DNA from: Baffinella frigidus
Lineage: Eukaryota > Cryptophyceae > Cryptomonadales > Baffinellaceae
NCBI GenBank assembly: GCA_026770585.1
Contig: MU646689.1
Span: 241,664-266,165 of the forward strand
Length of the DNA: 24,502 nt
Direction of reading: 5' to 3'
Both the position numbers and the translations under genes were made by a program. This document shows positions 1 to 7,449 of this stretch, one piece after another. Every line of letters begins with the position of its first letter. Positions within the stretch are counted from its first letter, which is position 1. The notes below the pieces were generated by a model. The model was given only the letters and a program-made list of their open reading frames with translations, was not told the origin of the DNA and made no database searches.

Positions 1-21
1 GGGGGGGGGGGGGGGGGGGGG
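1..21. other. Poly-G run at window start
   Basis: Twenty-one consecutive G open the window. This could be a true homopolymer, but a run at the very edge of a contig is also a common sequencing or assembly artefact. No function is inferred. Confidence 0.6.
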
Positions 22-65
22 AGGAGGAGTTTCCGCTGCCGATATAACTTCGACCGTGATATGCA

Positions 66-280
66 GGTTCGACGCTTAACCCTGAACCATATACCATAAA
101 CCCTAAACCTTAAAACCCGAAACCCGAAACCCGAAACCCGAAACCCCTAAACCCTTAACCCTACATCCTAACCCCGAAACCCTAAATCCTAAATCCTAAA
201 CCCTAAACCCCAAACCCCAAACCCCAAACCCCAAACCCCAAACCCCAAACCCCAGACCCCAAACCCCAAAGTTAATACCC
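66..280. repeat. Degenerate telomere-like heptamers, C-rich
   Basis: Tandem 7-mers pass from CCCTGAA/CCATAAA through CCCGAAA and CCCTAAA to about eight copies of CCCCAAA (206-270). The 7-bp period holds while the sequence changes. The array lies upstream of the first exon-a copy, so it is probably intronic or 5' flanking DNA of the plus-strand gene. Confidence 0.85.
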
Positions 281-389
281 TGAACCCTCGAACGTGGACT
301 CTGCACACAGTATGCATCACCCTGAACCCACACCATCACCGGCAGCCCCCAGGTAGCGTTCCCACACAGAAGGCGGCCTTCAAGGCCAG

Positions 390-412
390 GGGGCAGGGAC
401 ACCCGGCTCGGC
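390..412 (+). pseudogene. Exon a, acceptor-side partial copy a1
   Basis: Begins after the acceptor-like ggccag and reads GAGTPGSA before running into heptamer sequence. It matches the start of exon a at 521. It lies upstream of the complete copy, where a tandem duplication spanning the acceptor would leave it. Confidence 0.5.
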
Positions 413-520
413 CTTATCCCTAATCCCTGAACCCGAAGCCCTAAACCTTAAACTCTAAGCCCTAAGCCCTAACCCCTGCAGGTGCCCGGTAGCGCGCGCT
501 CCCTGAAAGAAGGCGGCCAG

Positions 521-592
521 GGGATAGGGACACCCGGATCGAACGCCAACTCTGTGACTCACCCCAGCGACGTCCCTTCCTACATGCGCGAG
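521..592 (+). CDS. Exon a (complete copy) of plus-strand gene of unknown product
   Basis: A 72-nt exon candidate (24 codons, phase 0 at both ends). It lies between acceptor cggccag (ends 520) and donor gag|gttaac (593). It encodes GTPGSNANSVTHP then SDVPSYMRE after two leading residues. Coding character is supported by two further copies at 714-779 and 916-953. Across the copies the last eight codons vary mainly at third positions (gtc/gta/gtg, cct/ccg, tcc/tcg, tac/tat), although copy a3 carries a stop. The phase-0 end fits the phase-0 start of exon b at 1899. I recognise no domain. The upstream start of the gene was not found. Function unknown; exon status is inferred. Confidence 0.5.
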
Positions 593-713
593 GTTAACCC
601 CCTAGACCATTACGGGTTATTCTGATGGCGGGTTCTGTGCGTGGGGGGTCCGTTTTGCGGGGGTCTGTTGGTACGGATCGGAGAGTGGGGGAGGGCTGAA
701 TGAGCGTTTGAAG

Positions 714-779
714 GGGACACCCGGCTGGAATGCGAATTCTGTGACACCCCCCGGCGACGTACCGTCGTAAGTGCGCGAG
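714..779 (+). pseudogene. Exon a copy a3, with in-frame stop
   Basis: Reads GTPGWNANSVTPPGDVPS and then TAA (768-770), followed by the conserved gtgcgcgag|gtt donor. The change that makes the stop also creates the donor-consensus-like string gtaagt. No acceptor precedes it, so it is a donor-side copy lying downstream of the complete exon. Confidence 0.5.
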
Positions 780-785
780 GTTCTA

Positions 786-1165
786 CCCCTCAACCCTAGA
801 CCCTGGACCCTGGACCCGAGATCCTAGACCCTGCACCCTGCACCCTGCACCCTGCACCCTGCACCCTGCACCCTGCACCCTGCACCCTGCACCCTCACCC
901 TAGACAGTAAACCCGCGACACAACCCGGCGACGTGCCGTCGTATATGCGCGAGGTTCTACCCTAAACCATCAACCAAAACCCTAAAACCTAAAACCTAAA
1001 ACCTAAAACCTAAAACCTAAACCTTAAACCCTAAACCCTAAACCCTAAACCTTAAACCCTAAACCCTAACCTCTCAACCCTAAACCCTAAACCCTAAACC
1101 CCACACCCCAAATCCTAAAACCCGAACCCCAAACCCCAAACCCCAAACCCTGAACCGTGAACCGT
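786..1165. repeat. Heptamer arrays CCCTGCA, CCTAAAA, CCCTAAA, CCCCAAA
   Basis: Contains about nine tandem CCCTGCA units (832-895), then AAAACCT, CCCTAAA and CCCCAAA blocks, all with 7-bp period. C-rich on the + strand, which is also the sense strand of the surrounding exons. Interrupted by exon copy a4. Confidence 0.85.
916..953 (+). pseudogene. Exon a copy a4, donor side only
   Basis: Keeps only the exon end (TQPGDVPSYMRE) and donor gag|gttcta. It differs from the complete copy mostly at third codon positions. It lies in the presumed a-b intron. Confidence 0.5.
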
Positions 1166-1434
1166 GAACCCGAAAGCCGAATCGGAAGATGAAGAAACCC
1201 GAGACTGTCAGGTCCCGCGAACCGTGTGGTAATCTCAGAATCACCACCATTACCTTACGTTAACGGAGGTTCCACTTTTGCTTTGAGACGTTCCACTCTC
1301 GACTTTTGGTGGGTAGCGCTCTTCCGGGAATCGTGTGGTAATCTCACGGTCGTGTTGTGGTAATCTCTCGGTCGCGTCCGTGAATCGTGTGGTAATCTAA
1401 CCAATTCGTGTAGCAATCTCGCGGTCACGTCCAA

Positions 1435-1463
1435 ATGAAGAAGCCAGCTACAGGCACGACCGA
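1435..1463 (+). pseudogene. Exon b partial copy b1
   Basis: Matches the start of exon b (MKKP.TGTT) and then diverges. The acceptor AG has become AA (ccaa|atg). It is a decayed acceptor-side copy upstream of the complete exon. Confidence 0.45.
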
Positions 1464-1604
1464 AAAATGTGTAGTCATCTACAGTAGTAATCTAGCGGAT
1501 CGTGTAGTAATCTCACGGTCTCGTCCACAAATCGTGTAGTAATCTGACCGAATCGTGTAGTAATCTGACGGTGACGTCCTGATCACGTCCGCGGTCGTGT
1601 CCAG

Positions 1605-1632
1605 ATAAAGAAGGCAGACATGGACACGACCG
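1605..1632 (+). pseudogene. Exon b partial copy b2
   Basis: Follows gtccag and matches the first ~28 nt of exon b, with ATA in place of ATG, then returns to the intronic array. Acceptor-side partial copy. Confidence 0.45.
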
Positions 1633-1696
1633 CAAATCGTGTAGTAATCTGACGGCCACGTCCAAACTCGTGTAGTAATCTCGTTATCACGTCCAG

Positions 1697-1763
1697 ATGA
1701 AGAAGCCAGACACGGGCACGACCGCGGGCGAGGTTGCCTCTTTCTGGAACGTCGGTCTCCGCG
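1697..1763 (+). pseudogene. Exon b copy b3, lacking donor
   Basis: Nearly complete copy after acceptor gtccag, ending at ctccgcg without the exon end and donor. Three differences from b4 over ~67 nt (cca/ccg, gtt/gtc, gcc/gca) are all synonymous in the exon-b frame. This is the best local evidence that the frame was under protein-level constraint. Confidence 0.5.
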
Positions 1764-1898
1764 AATCGTGTAGTAATCTAATGAATCGTGTAGTAATCTG
1801 ACGGTCACGTCCCAAATCGTGACGTAATCTGACCAAATCGTGTAGTAATCTCGCGGTCGCGTCCACGAATCGTGTAGTAATCTGACGGCCGTGTCCAG

Positions 1899-1972
1899 AT
1901 GAAGAAGCCGGACACGGGCACGACCGCGGGCGAGGTCGCATCTTTCTGGAACGTCGGTCTCCGCGCCAGCGG
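1899..1972 (+). CDS. Exon b (complete copy) of plus-strand gene of unknown product
   Basis: A 74-nt exon candidate between acceptor gtgtccag and donor agcgg|gtgaac. It starts in phase 0 and ends in phase 2. It reads MKKPDTGTTAGEVASFWNVG followed by LRAS plus two bases. Its phases match exon a (ends 0) and exon c (begins 2), so a2-b4-c5 can be joined without a stop. The first codon being ATG is probably coincidental, since it directly follows an AG acceptor. The b3/b4 differences are all synonymous. I do not recognise the product. Alternatively b4 is a relic of an inactive gene, because several copies of the same exon are broken. Confidence 0.5.
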
Positions 1973-1999
1973 GTGAACCCCCGACACCGAACCCTAATC

Positions 2000-2100
2000 C
2001 AGCGAGTACCCGAAACCCGAAAAGTGAAAAGTGAAAGTCGAAAACCGAAAACCGAAACACGAAACCCGCGCTAGCAGGTACCATACCCGAAACCCGAAAC
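2000..2100. repeat. C-rich heptamer variants after exon b
   Basis: CCCGAAA, AAAGTGA and ACCGAAA-type units with near-7-bp spacing, directly downstream of the exon-b donor. No coding evidence. Confidence 0.6.
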
Positions 2101-2109
2101 CCTAAACCA

Positions 2110-2255
2110 TAATCTCATTTCGGAACATAATAGAATCTGTGAATAAGTACACGCAGCTAAGCCTTGATTGTATGCCTAAAACAGCGTATCCACCCTTACC
2201 TTCGGCGTTGGAAGCCTTGAGATACACACCAGATTCTGTAATGTTCCGAGATTAG
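2110..2255. mobile_element. P10 foldback element (MITE-like)
   Basis: Terminal inverted repeats of ~28 bp: the left end taatctcatttcggaacat and the right end matching its complement (atgttccgagatta). TA occurs at both ends, as in the other palindromic families here. About 85 bp of unrelated sequence lies between the arms. No coding capacity. Confidence 0.65.
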
Positions 2256-2285
2256 ATCCAGAAGGTGCCCGGGTACCTTATTCAA

Positions 2286-2450
2286 ACCCTGAAACCCGAA
2301 ACCCGATATCGTTAACCATAACCATAACCATAACCATAACCATAAACCATAAACCATAAACCATAAACCATAAACCATAAACCATACGGCCTCCGCGCCA
2401 GCGGGTTAAACCCCGAACCCCAAACCCCAAACCCCAAACCCCAAACCCCA
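2286..2450. repeat. AACCAT / AAACCAT / CCCCAAA tandem arrays
   Basis: Five or six 6-bp AACCAT units change to 7-bp AAACCAT units. The exon-b donor copy (2388-2404) follows, then CCCCAAA units (2412-2450). The shift from a 6- to a 7-bp period within one array is visible at about 2342. Confidence 0.8.
2388..2404 (+). pseudogene. Exon b donor-side copy b5
   Basis: ggcctccgcgccagcgg|gttaaa repeats only the end of exon b with its donor. It lies downstream of the complete exon. Confidence 0.5.
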
Positions 2451-2559
2451 AACCCTGACGAATCCACCACTTCGAGTCAGACACAGCCTCGGCGGGGCTG
2501 CGTACATGGCGTCAGGCCGTGTTGGTAGTAATCAAGGCCTCTCTCTCTCGCGTGGGTAG

Positions 2560-2628
2560 ATACACCAAGGACACGACACCCCCCTCGTCGGCAGTCGCGG
2601 CGCATCGCCCCAGCGTCCGGGCGTGGAA
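2560..2628 (+). CDS. Exon c copy c1 (intact frame)
   Basis: A 69-nt exon candidate after a pyrimidine-rich acceptor (ctctctctcgcgtgggtag), ending at donor-like ggaa|gtagtc. It begins and ends in phase 2. It reads YTKDTTPPSSAVAAHRPSVR then AW. Compared with c3 and c5, many differences fall at third positions of the serine, alanine and valine codons. It could be an alternative version of exon c or a relic. The NKDTTPP start loosely recalls an ankyrin-repeat loop, but that is too weak to assign. Confidence 0.45.
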
Positions 2629-2913
2629 GTAGTCACGTCCACAAATACGGTCGAATCGTGTAGTAATCTGCAGTAGTAATCCTGCAGTAGCAATCCGCGG
2701 CACGCACCGCCGTATGGTCCTGCCGTACCAACACGGCCTTACGCCATGTATGCACCTAGGGTGGTCCTATGCTACCAACACGGCCTGGCGCCATGTGGTC
2801 CTACCACCCTAGGGGTAGTGCCTGTCCGTGTTCGCGAGTAAGCTCTGTCCTGTATACCGCATCGCGCACGTGCACATCAAGGACATGTTGTTTTCAACCC
2901 CTGGCGTGGGCAG

Positions 2914-2975
2914 GTGCAACAAGGACACGACACCCCCTGACGTCAGCCGTCGCCGCGCGGCGCCCGGGCGTCTCA
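2914..2975 (+). pseudogene. Exon c copy c2, frameshifted
   Basis: Starts correctly after gggcag (CNKDTTPP) but has an indel after the proline codons that shifts the frame, and the end diverges. Confidence 0.5.
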
Positions 2976-3146
2976 CGGATCGTCGGATTACCACACCATT
3001 GGCGGACGCGACCGAGAGATTACCACACGATTCGCTAGTTACTAGCGTATCGTGCAGTAATCTACAGCAGTAATCTAGCGCATCGTGTAGTAATCTACAG
3101 TAGTAATCTGATAAATCGTGTGGTAATCTGACAATCTTGTGGGCAG

Positions 3147-3215
3147 GTGCAACAAGGACACGACACCCCCCTCTTCAGCCGTCGCGGCGCATCGCCCCAG
3201 CGTCCGGGCGTGGAA
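3147..3215 (+). CDS. Exon c copy c3 (intact frame)
   Basis: 69 nt, acceptor gggcag, donor-like ggaa|gtagtc, reading CNKDTTPPSSAVAAHRPSVR then AW. Same length and phases as c1 and c5. If it were not spliced, the next codon would be TAG. Confidence 0.45.
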
Positions 3216-3324
3216 GTAGTCACGTCCACAAATACGGTCGAACCGTGTAGTAATCTGCAGTAGTAATCCAGTGAATCGTGTAGTCATCTGACAAATCCCA
3301 ACGAAAATATCACGTCGTGGCCAG

Positions 3325-3357
3325 GTACAACAAGGACACGACACCCCCCTCCTCTGA
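3325..3357 (+). pseudogene. Exon c copy c4, truncated
   Basis: Acceptor ccag followed by the first ~33 nt of exon c (YNKDTTPP), then intronic repeat sequence. An acceptor-side partial copy. Confidence 0.45.
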
Positions 3358-3596
3358 CGTCCGGTCGCGTCCGCGGATCGTGTAGTAATCTACAGTAGCA
3401 ATCTAGCAAATCGTGTAGTAATCTCACGGTCACGTCCGCGAATCGTGTAGTAATCCGACGATTCGCTCGTCACTAGCGCATCGTTTAGTAATTTACAGCA
3501 GTAATCTAGCGCATCGTGTAGTAATCTGCATCGTGTAGTAATCTACAGTAGTAATCTGGGAACTCGTGTGGTAATCTGACTATCTCGCGTGGGCAG

Positions 3597-3665
3597 GTAC
3601 AACAAGGACACGACACCCCCCTCGTCAGCCGTGGCCGCGCGTCGCCCCGGCGTCCGGTCGTGGAA
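3597..3665 (+). CDS. Exon c copy c5 (most 3' complete copy)
   Basis: 69 nt, acceptor gtgggcag, end ggaa|gtgata, phase 2 at both ends, joining in frame to exon b4. It reads YNKDTTPPSSAVAARRPGVR then SW. Compared with c1/c3, TCG/TCT, TCG/TCA, GCA/GCC, GTC/GTG and GCG/GCC are synonymous; the others are H/R, S/G and A/S. Two downstream fragments (3725-3730 and 3763-3771) repeat the exon end with ..ggaa|gtggtc, supporting GT as a donor rather than a terminal stop. The next exon was not found, so the gene may be broken here. Confidence 0.45.
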
Positions 3666-3724
3666 GTGATATCCCGTCCACGAACTCGCGTCGTTTCGCA
3701 GAGACTGTGCATCACGTCCTTCTC

Positions 3725-3785
3725 GAGGAAGTGGTCACGTCCACAACTACGATCACGTCCGGGTCGTGGAAGTGGTCACGTCCTC
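3725..3785 (+). pseudogene. Exon c donor-side fragments
   Basis: Two short matches to the end of exon c (gaggaa|gtggtcacg and gtcgtggaa|gtggtcacg) downstream of the last complete copy. They match the donor-side half of the exon-edge pattern. Confidence 0.35.
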
Positions 3786-3831
3786 AAAGTCGCGTCTGTT
3801 CGCGGAGATTGCTGATCACGTCTGCCTACGG

Positions 3832-3924
3832 TATCCCTTGAGTGGCCAGTAGGCTCATACGCCCTACCGGACCTGCCTAGGACCTCTGCTGGTCGTTTTC
3901 GACCCGCTGGCCGCTTAACGGATA
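3832..3924. mobile_element. P2 palindromic element, copy 1
   Basis: Begins tatcccttgagtggccagta and ends with a diverged complement (ctggccgcttaacggata). The interior is itself quasi-palindromic (cctaccg..., ctggtcgttttcgaccc). It abuts the following P1 copy, sharing a TA. Confidence 0.7.
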
Positions 3925-4034
3925 GGGGTACCTCGCTCATAAGGAGGTGCACCTCCTCAGGACCCTACAGTAGGCCTATGCCTGGGGCCCTAAGGTAGTC
4001 CTAGGGGAGGGAGGCGGCTCCTTATGAGCGAGGA
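3922..4034 (+). mobile_element. P1 palindromic element, copy 1 (diverged)
   Basis: Arms ggggtacctcgctcataag / cttatgagcgagg flank the P1 core (ccctacagtaggcctatgcc). The outer end of the right arm is degraded. Confidence 0.75.
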
Positions 4035-4201
4035 AAGTAGGCTTTTGCGTATGAGTGTGGGGCGGGGGGTGATCGTGTCCAGTGTCTTGTCCCGTGTGGG
4101 ATGGACACGACTCTGGGTGTGACACCCCCCGTCCCTGAGAGAGGAGACGGCTGGGTGAGAGTTTAATGCGGTGAAATGGTCATGTGCGGACTAGCCGGGG
4201 A

Positions 4202-4324
4202 TACAGGGGTACCTCGCCCATAAGAAACCGCCCCCCCCTAGAGGACCCTACAGTAGGACCATGCCTAGTGCCCTAGGGTGGTCCTAGGGGGGGTGCGGTT
4301 TCTTATGGGCGAGGTACCCCTGTA
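4202..4324 (+). mobile_element. P1 palindromic element, copy 2
   Basis: Near-perfect foldback of 123 bp with TACAGGGGTACCTCG ends. Both arms carry the same GCCCAT variant (cgcccataag / cttatgggcg) where most copies have GCTCAT. No ORF. Confidence 0.9.
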
Positions 4325-4325
4325 G

Positions 4326-4357
4326 GCCCGCCTCGGGAGAGCTCTTGGAGGCGGGCT
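4326..4357. repeat. Short inverted repeat
   Basis: gcccgcctc and gaggcgggc form a 9-bp stem around a short loop between P1 copy 2 and P2 copy 2. It could act as a hairpin in RNA; no function is inferred. Confidence 0.5.
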
Positions 4358-4367
4358 TGTCCTAGGC

Positions 4368-4472
4368 TATCCCTTAAGTGGCGAGTAGGCGCATACGCCC
4401 TACCGTAGGGTCCTGGGACCTGTCTAGGACCTCCTGGGGGTCAATTTTGACCCCCTTGCCACTTGAGGGATA
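4368..4472. mobile_element. P2 palindromic element, copy 2
   Basis: About 105 bp, tatcccttaagtggcgagta to ccacttgagggata, with the inner palindrome gggggtcaattttgaccccc. TA lies at both ends. Confidence 0.85.
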
Positions 4473-4474
4473 TG

Positions 4475-4596
4475 TACAGGGGTACCTCGCTCATAAGAAA
4501 GCGCCCCCCGCCCTAGGAACACCGTAGGGCCATAGGCATGGTCCTAGGGGGGGGTCCTAGGGGGGGGCGGTTTCTTATGGGCGAGGTACCCCTGTA
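4475..4596 (-). mobile_element. P1 palindromic element, copy 3
   Basis: 122-bp foldback with the core in the reverse orientation (accgtagggccataggcat). The arms differ slightly (ctcgctcat on the left, atgggcgag on the right). Starts two bases after P2 copy 2. Confidence 0.9.
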
Positions 4597-4716
4597 GCCT
4601 TTCCTGGTCCCATTTCGTAGTGGTGGGTAGTGGGCGAGAGACAGGTTGTTAGGCAGGCAGGCAGGCACCGCTTCGTTCTAAAGAGGTCAATAAAGTGTGC
4701 TGAGAGAGACACCGAA

Positions 4717-4842
4717 CCACGCCAGAGTGCTCGAAACATCCACTTTTGACATCTTTCAGGGGAAATTCCTTGAATTCTCAAGTCAACGACGTCAGATCTG
4801 ACGTGGATAAGGCGTCAGTTTCCCTCAAGCCTTCTGGCGTGG
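4717..4842 (+). mobile_element. P3 MITE-like element, copy 1
   Basis: 126 bp with ends ccacgccagagtgctcgaaa and ..cttctggcgtgg. The interior contains cacttttgacatctttcagg and the palindromic gacgtcagatctgacgt. Homologous along its length to copies at 14487 and 17474. No ORF. Confidence 0.85.
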
Positions 4843-4960
4843 AAGGCTCCGTGCAACCCGGGCAACATCAGAGGGAGACGTTTATTACGACCAACACGGC
4901 CGCCATGTAGTGCACCCCCACCGAGGCTGTGTCTGAGCAGGGCCTGGAGAGAGGAACACC

Positions 4961-5025
4961 TACAGGGGTACCTCTCTCATCAGAAACCACCCCTCCCTAA
5001 AATCTCTTCGTAGCCCGCTGCGTGG
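4961..5025. mobile_element. P1 half-element joined to a P8 arm remnant
   Basis: A single P1 left arm (tacaggggtacctctctcat, 4961-4999) runs into a P8 right-arm sequence (cttcgtagcccgctgcgtgg). It looks like a rearranged or truncated copy. Confidence 0.55.
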
Positions 5026-5048
5026 GAGAGAGACCTTTATCACGGGGG

Positions 5049-5169
5049 TACAGGGGTACCTCGATCATAAGAAACCGCCCCCCCCTAGGACCCTACAGTG
5101 GGCCTATGCCTAGGACCCTATGGTGGTCCTGGGGGGTGGGTGTTTTCTTATGAGCGAGGTGCCCATGTA
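5049..5169 (+). mobile_element. P1 palindromic element, copy 4
   Basis: 121-bp foldback with core ccctacagtgggcctatgcc. The right arm shows cgaggtgcccatgta instead of cgaggtacccctgta. Confidence 0.85.
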
Positions 5170-5244
5170 CTGAGTCCCCAGGTTCGATTCGTCGAAGCTG
5201 CTCAGTCTCTGAGAGGGAGCTGTGGGCCTGAGATCGCTGAGCAC

Positions 5245-5336
5245 TCATTCGAAAGAGACAGAGCGAGAGAGCGAGCGAGCGAGAGAGAGCGAGAAAGGGC
5301 GAGAGAGAGAGAGAGCGAGCGAGCGAGCGAGAGAGA
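5245..5336. repeat. GA-rich microsatellite
   Basis: Imperfect (GA)n/(GAGC)n tract. Open frames through it give only E/R-rich low-complexity peptides and are not called as genes. Confidence 0.85.
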
Positions 5337-5428
5337 GTTGCTTTATTGAAATGCACTCATGCAGTTCTCCGCTGCAGGGTATCAGTACTCCCGAACCACA
5401 ATCACGGCTGTGGGTCCCGCTAAAGAGA

Positions 5429-5506
5429 TTAAACCCTAAACCCTAAACCCTAAACCCTAAACCCTAAACCCTAAACCCTAAACCCTAAACCCTAAACCCT
5501 AAACCT
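5429..5506. repeat. Interstitial telomere-like array (CCCTAAA)n
   Basis: About eleven perfect or near-perfect CCCTAAA units, the longest pure array in the window. It is embedded between foldback elements, so it is interstitial rather than terminal. Confidence 0.9.
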
Positions 5507-5516
5507 TACACCAATG

Positions 5517-5573
5517 GGGTCCTACTAGGGAGGGAGGTGCTTTCTTACATGTATGAGCGAGGTACTCCTGCAG
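5517..5573. mobile_element. P1 right-arm remnant
   Basis: ttcttacatgtatgagcgag and ggtactcctgca represent one P1 arm. The next 24 bases (ggagacatctagtcgatttg...) recur after the copy ending at 5700, so this stretch has been duplicated together with its flank. Confidence 0.6.
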
Positions 5574-5595
5574 GAGACATCTAGTCGATTTGGAG

Positions 5596-5700
5596 CCCAT
5601 AAGAAAGAACCCCCCCCCCAGGACCACCATAGGGCCCTAGGCATGGTCCTACTGTAGGTTCCTGTGGGGGGGCGTTGTTTATGAGCGAGGTACCCCTGTA
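5596..5700 (-). mobile_element. P1 palindromic element, copy 5 (left end truncated)
   Basis: The left arm starts inside the consensus (cataagaaagaaccccc) and the right arm is complete (atgagcgaggtacccctgta). Core in reverse orientation. Confidence 0.75.
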
Positions 5701-5783
5701 GGAGACATCGAGTCGATTCGGAGCGCTCTCACATTCAGTGCCTGCATGGGCTCCTAGGGCGCAAGAAATTACGGGCGCAGGCC

Positions 5784-5910
5784 TACAGGGGTGCCTCGCT
5801 CATAAGAAACTGCCCCCCCCCCCTGGAGCCACCATAGGGCCGTAGCCAGGCATAGCACTACTGTAGGGTCCTAGGGGGTAGCGGTTTCTTGTGAGCAAGG
5901 TACCCTTGTA
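5784..5910 (-). mobile_element. P1 palindromic element, copy 6
   Basis: 127 bp from tacaggggtgcctcgctcat to the complementary right end (gagcaaggtacccttgta). Core reversed and partly scrambled (accatagggccgtagccagg). Confidence 0.8.
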
Positions 5911-6004
5911 GGTCCTTTAGGTTCTTCGAGCTCCCAGCATAGGCGGACACTGGAAATTGTTCTGCAGAAAAGCCATGCTTTTTTTTCGGATCACCTACAC
6001 TGGG

Positions 6005-6122
6005 ACTGTAGGCCCTGTAGGCCTACTACAGGCTCCTAGGGTGGAAGAAATTATGGGCGTAGGCCTACTCCACACAACGGGCTTCGAAGGAAATTTGAAT
6101 AACCCCTAAGCGACAGACGTCC
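6005..6122. mobile_element. Arm-like remnants of P1/P8 families
   Basis: 6029-6068 (ggctcctagggtggaagaaa, then ttatgggcgtaggc) resembles 5748-5785. 6070-6116 is a P8 left arm (ccacacaacgggcttcgaag ... gaataacccctaagcg). No intact element. Confidence 0.45.
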
Positions 6123-7130
6123 CACTCTAGACTGTTGTCTCGGTGCGCAGCGCTCTTAAAACGACCACTACTGGCCACATGGAGAGGTCGGCCGAGACGC
6201 GCGTTGGTACGCATCAATAAAGGAGGGGGGGTATGCATAGCGAGATTTAAATGTAACAGAAAGGTCTCTCACTCTGGAGGGGCCTTGAAGCACATAAAGC
6301 CCGGGCTCTCTTCTCATGAAGGGGCAAGGAGGGGGGAAAGCAGGTTTATTACGTTGACAAACACGGTGTGGGCCCGTCTGTCCCGCCAAGGGGTCCCGCT
6401 ACACGCTAGGATCCGACATAGAGCCCGGGCTCTCCTCTGATGACGGGGCACTCAGGGGGAAAACAAGGTTTACTAAATTGTCAAACACGACCGCTGTACG
6501 CCAGGTGGACAGATGGGACGAGACGTGAGGGCTCGAGCAGCCCAAAACCATCCAGAGGGTGGGTGGAGAAAGAGCATCTCGTCCACTAGAACATACATAC
6601 TAATACACGAGTCTGTCACTACGAGCCTCGTACGACTCGTACGAAGCTTCGTACGGGCTCGTACGTAAGCCCCCCGTAGGGACAGATGGGCCCGCCTCGG
6701 GACAGAAATCGACTCACGTCGAGCCCCCCAAATCCCAAAATTCCAAGGGAGTCAGAGAACACTCCTCCCATGGGGTTCGTTTCCACGTAAGGCAAGGCAG
6801 CCACGAGGTCAGGCAGTCACGAGGTTAAAGATTGGCGGACGGGTCGACCGTGCTAACAGAGATACGTCAGATCCAAATGTCAGATATGGGATTCCGAATT
6901 TTTGTACCAGGAATTCATAAATTCGAAAAAAATGTAGGATCCTACGAAGCTTCGTACCAGGAATTCATAAATCCGAACATAATTTCGCACACTCCGTGAC
7001 CGAATCATCGGGGGAAGTCCGACTAAAATCGAAAAAGGGGGGCTGTAAAGCTAAATCACGGCTTTTCACCTGTCGACACACTCAGTTTTTCAGCACAAAC
7101 TCGGTAGGACCGAGGATTTAAGACTCTGTC
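6120..7130. other. Unassigned stretch with local direct duplications
   Basis: No gene is recognised. Direct repeats are visible: 6291-6385 and 6415-6500 share gagcccgggctct followed by gtttatta/gtttacta and tcaaacacg; 6904-6926 and 6955-6977 share taccaggaattcataaat. Around 6620-6670 several short GTACG palindromes overlap (cgtacgaagcttcgtacg). Open frames here have mixed composition and no conserved motif. Confidence 0.5.
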
Positions 7131-7180
7131 ATTCACCGATTTGCGACAACCGACGAACCTTCCGGAACCCCACGCACCCA

Positions 7181-7447
7181 ATGATCGAGACCATGACCAT
7201 CACTACCCTGCCCGAGCCGCCCTTCTCCCAAGCCGCCGCCAAACCTCCCTGGGACCCGGTGACCGACCCGCTGGCCGGGAGAGCGGAGTCGGTGCCCGGC
7301 GACCTCGCGTTCCTCTTCGCCACGCTCCCCTCCGCGTCCGCCGCCTGCTCCTCGCGCCTCCGATGCGCGAAATGCGGCGGAGCGATGCGGTGCTCCTCGC
7401 AAGAGCAAGAAGAATGCGTGCACTGCGCCGGGGACAAGAACGGATGA
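7181..7447 (+). CDS. Small protein with Cys-rich (zinc-ribbon-like) C-terminus
   Basis: An intact 88-codon frame with strong G/C preference at third positions, unlike the surrounding repeats. I take ATG 7181 as the start. The internal ATG at 7193 has the better initiation context (A at -3) and would remove four residues. The N-terminal half is rich in Pro/Ala (LPEPPFSQAAAKPPWDPVTD). The C-terminal part has CAKCGGAMRC ... CVHC, that is C-x2-C-x5-C-x7-C-x2-C, compatible with a zinc-binding ribbon or knuckle. No signal peptide or membrane segment is evident. It could be a complete small single-exon gene or one exon of a larger gene. I do not recognise the family, so no function is proposed. The downstream sequence repeats its end (gcaagaacggat at about 7570). 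Confidence 0.5.
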   Translation: MIETMTITTLPEPPFSQAAAKPPWDPVTDPLAGRAESVPGDLAFLFATLPSASAACSSRLRCAKCGGAMRCSSQEQEECVHCAGDKNG

Positions 7448-7449
7448 CC

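Larger units (their letters stand above)
1318..3720 (+). repeat. Intronic array of ~29-bp GTGTAGTAATCT units
   Basis: Dozens of degenerate units of the form tcgtgtagtaatctgacgg followed by tcacgtcc, both tandem and interspersed, surround all copies of exons b and c. Many units contain CTGAC, which fits the eukaryotic branch-point motif yUnAy, about 14-20 nt before an AG. The unit therefore resembles the 3' end of an intron that has multiplied. The same GTAGTAATC core often follows as a short second element (cagtagtaatc). No coding is proposed for the array itself. Confidence 0.8.

Noticed and set aside
780-900. CRISPR-like regular repeats
   Set aside because: The repeats are contiguous heptamers without unique spacers, and the setting is eukaryotic.
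66-1165. True chromosome end (telomere) at the left edge
   Set aside because: Arrays are degenerate and mixed with exon copies, and similar arrays occur throughout the window, so a terminal position is not shown.
1479-2084. 201-codon minus-strand frame with repeated DYYTI/RLLHD
   Set aside because: It reads through the 29-bp intronic array on the strand opposite to the exon copies. The synonymous differences fit the plus-strand frame instead.
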